Source: L227-5C sp038209275
GTDB lineage: Bacteria > Chloroflexota > Chloroflexia > Chloroheliales > Chloroheliaceae
NCBI GenBank assembly: GCA_038209275.1
Contig: JBBQXW010000415.1
Location: 1-5,568, forward strand
Reading direction: 5' to 3'
DNA: 5,568 nucleotides
Under the pieces are notes generated by a model. The model did no database searches and was not told the origin of the DNA. It saw only the letters and a list, made by a program, of their open reading frames with translations. Below are positions 4,996-5,568 of the stretch, in pieces. Both the position numbers and the translations under genes were made by a program. Numbering within the stretch: the first letter of the stretch is position 1; every line of letters starts with the position of its first letter.

Positions 4996-5532
4996 ATGAG
5001 AAACATATTCAACAACAAGTTCAAAGTAGTTGGGTTAGCCACCGCCGTTGTAATGCTGTTTGGCCTGGCTTTTCTGGCCGGTACGGCTAACAATAGTCGG
5101 AACGCGGCTTTTGCCCAATCAACCACAACTACCCCTGGTCAAACGACTACTACCGCTACTCCTCAGCCAGTTACTCCTAACCAGTCTCCTGCGGCTAATC
5201 CACCGCCGAATGACGTTAATGATACGGCAGATGGCCCAGAGGGAACTGAGAAAGCTGGTGCTACAGAGAGTGATACAGACAATCAAGCTGCTCTTCAGGC
5301 TCAGGCCAAAATAACGGTAGAGCAGGCCAAGCAAGCAGCCCTGGCTAAAGTCCCCGGTACGGTGGTTAGTGCTGCCCTGGAGGATGAGAACGGCAAGGCT
5401 GTTTTCAATGTCCTAGTTACCCCAACGGCAGGCGGAGCTAATCAGGAAGTTAAAGTAAATGCCGCCGACGGTACGGTGCTGAAAGTTGAAGCCGATGGCG
5501 AGCAAGGCGACGAAAGTGGCAGCGAGGATTAG
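4996..5532 (+). CDS. Secreted or membrane-anchored PepSY-domain protein
   Basis: The 178-aa protein has three parts. Residues 1-40 form a Sec-type export signal: a basic start (MRNIFNNKFK), a hydrophobic core at about 11-30, and AFA before Q41 as a plausible signal peptidase I site. There is no lipobox Cys. Residues 41-98 are a low-complexity Thr/Pro/Asn- and then acidic linker. Residues 100-167 match a PepSY domain: an AKITVEQAKQAALAKVPG helix, a strand VVSAALEDENGKAVFNVLV, and EVKVNAADGTVLKVEAD, which is the typical ending. The tail is strongly acidic (GEQGDESGSED). PepSY domains occur as inhibitory propeptides of M4 peptidases and as stand-alone envelope proteins; no peptidase is adjacent, so the role here is unknown. 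The ATG at 4996 is preceded by GGAGGT (4979-4984) at 11 nt. It appears monocistronic within the window. A convincing promoter is not evident, although TAATAT at 4915-4920 could be a -10. Confidence 0.88.
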   Translation: MRNIFNNKFKVVGLATAVVMLFGLAFLAGTANNSRNAAFAQSTTTTPGQTTTTATPQPVTPNQSPAANPPPNDVNDTADGPEGTEKAGATESDTDNQAALQAQAKITVEQAKQAALAKVPGTVVSAALEDENGKAVFNVLVTPTAGGANQEVKVNAADGTVLKVEADGEQGDESGSED

Positions 5533-5568
5533 ACTGCTATTACGGCTTTCTAAAACAAACATTTAGGT

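Noticed and set aside
5119..5334. Frames antisense or shifted within the PepSY gene
   Set aside because: They are rich in Leu/Ser/Arg from the low-complexity linker; the PepSY frame has a signal peptide, a domain and a ribosome site.
1..5568. CRISPR array, tRNA, rRNA or riboswitch
   Set aside because: No regularly spaced repeats, no cloverleaf-like sequence and no recognisable riboswitch core were seen on either strand.
1..5568. A novel defence or biosynthetic system
   Set aside because: The intact genes are a standard transporter pair, a standard transposase and a PepSY protein; the rest is mobile-element and gene debris, with nothing showing a co-ordinated new system.

Overview
The window looks like a piece of bacterial chromosome from an accessory, insertion-sequence-rich region. 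Base composition is moderate and several proteins (CUT1-type sugar permeases, a secreted PepSY protein with a Thr/Pro-rich linker, IS256 and ISAzo13 transposases) would fit a member of the Chloroflexota or a similar environmental lineage. That taxonomic guess is inference from general flavour only; there is no rRNA or marker gene here.

Layout. (1) Positions 1-140 hold the tail of a plus-strand reading frame ending in a GC-rich hairpin that resembles the right end of an IS200/IS605-type element. (2) Positions 141-765 (minus) hold the N-terminal half of an ISAzo13-family transposase. It is broken twice: by a one-base frame change in a run of eight A, and by loss of its catalytic C-terminal half at about 140, where the IS605-like end begins. 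(3) Positions 842-2553 (minus) hold two intact, translationally coupled inner-membrane permeases of a CUT1 carbohydrate ABC transporter (MalG-like and MalF-like), with a plausible promoter and a structured leader at 2554-2674. No substrate-binding protein or ATPase is in the window. (4) Positions 2674-2790 hold a fragment of an unrecognised plus-strand gene cut off at the edge of an insertion sequence. (5) Positions 2789-4365 are a structurally complete IS256-family element with matching terminal inverted repeats and one intact 396-aa transposase. (6) Positions 4376-4954 are a gene graveyard: a ZIP metal-transporter fragment starting almost at the IS edge, then two short unrecognised remnants and a 7-bp-arm palindrome. 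(7) Positions 4996-5532 encode an intact secreted or membrane-anchored PepSY-domain protein. Nothing is recognised in 5533-5568.

How it fits together. The permease pair is the only metabolic unit that looks functional, and it is bracketed by mobile elements: ISAzo13/IS605 debris downstream and IS256 upstream, where a solute-binding-protein gene would normally be expected. The sequences on the two sides of IS256 appear to come from different broken genes and no target duplication is visible. This suggests that recombination or deletion, not a simple insertion, shaped the locus.

I did not find a convincing previously undescribed system. The most interesting points are the nested, frameshifted ISAzo13/IS605 junction, the mismatched IS256 flanks, and the permease pair stranded without its partners.
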